A DNA stretch of 22,777 nucleotides from positions 1 through 22,777 of the forward strand of contig JAEDDI010000029.1 in the NCBI GenBank assembly GCA_016293805.1. Reading direction: 5' to 3'. Position numbers and translations under genes: made by a program. The notes beneath the pieces were generated by a model. It saw nothing but the letters and a program-made list of their open reading frames with translations, was not told where the DNA came from and did not search any database. Origin of the DNA: Bacillota bacterium (GTDB lineage: Bacteria > Bacillota > Clostridia > Peptostreptococcales > Anaerovoracaceae). Positions 22,698 to 22,777 of this stretch are shown here, piece after piece (position 1 is the first letter of the stretch; every line of letters begins with the position of its first letter).

Positions 22698-22777
22698 TTA
22701 CATCATTTTGCATACCAGTTCACTCAGTCTTCCGGGATCATCCACTGTAAGTCCCGAGATGAGCTTTGCCATGTCAT
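22698..22777 (-). CDS. partial CDS, C-terminal end of an unidentified protein
   Basis: A minus-strand frame open from the right edge to a TAA at 22700-22698, 25 complete codons, ending LSELVCKMM. It reads DMAKLISGLTVDDPGRL before that, with gene-like amino-acid use, and is followed by a hairpin terminator at the expected distance. Too short to identify. It is separated from the sulfotransferase by that terminator, so probably not in the same operon; a sulfate transporter or other sulfur gene cannot be excluded. Confidence 0.5.
   Translation of the reverse strand, partial: DMAKLISGLTVDDPGRLSELVCKMM

Noticed and set aside
1..22777. CRISPR arrays, insertion sequences, prophage genes or tRNA genes
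   Set aside because: No repeated spacer-like units, transposase motifs, phage proteins or cloverleaf candidates were noticed in the intergenic gaps or reading frames.

Overview
The window looks like a chromosomal segment of a low-GC, Gram-positive anaerobe of the Bacillota, most likely class Clostridia. The signs are strong AGGAGG-type ribosome binding sites, SigA-like promoters (TTGACA/TATAAT, often with extended -10 TGn), a spoVG-prs-pth-mfd housekeeping neighbourhood, class B sortase, SpoVG, HU and an RqcP-type S4 protein. Genus cannot be fixed from the sequence; sporulation-named genes here (spoVG, a SpoVB-like flippase) do not prove spore formation.

Region 1 (1-192): no gene. It carries two tandem, near-identical minus-strand promoters (TTGACA-17-TAATAT) followed by a GAACATTGAAAACT motif, which suggests the 5' leader of an rRNA operon starting just beyond the left edge.

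Region 2 (193-11004, all minus strand): a housekeeping block, read from right to left as murC, a stand-alone GlmU acetyltransferase domain, prs, pth and mfd (one tight operon), then a metal-dependent amidohydrolase with a SpoVB/MurJ-type flippase, then HU and the S4 protein RqcP. It links peptidoglycan precursor supply (MurC, GlmU C-domain, flippase), nucleotide supply (PRPP), translation quality control (Pth, RqcP) and transcription-coupled repair (Mfd). glmU is only half a gene at this otherwise conserved locus.

Region 3 (11100-16233): spoVG on the plus strand, then independently promoted units: a TGS/ThrRS-like nucleoside kinase, a tandem pair of PC4/YdbC-like ssDNA-binding proteins, a class I aminotransferase, and a plus-strand HTH regulator with a small membrane protein, preceded by a near-perfect 22-bp inverted repeat. 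Most units have a visible promoter and intrinsic terminator.

Region 4 (16235-18677, minus): response regulator, intramembrane-type histidine kinase and class B sortase in one operon, suggesting controlled cell-surface protein anchoring.

Region 5 (18698-22777, minus): a sulfotransferase followed by cysD and a cysN-cysC fusion. This is a complete set to activate sulfate to PAPS and transfer the sulfonate group, with no reductive sulfate-assimilation gene alongside. It is the most interesting system in the window: a compact sulfonation operon whose acceptor is unknown. The right edge holds the last 25 codons of an unidentified gene.
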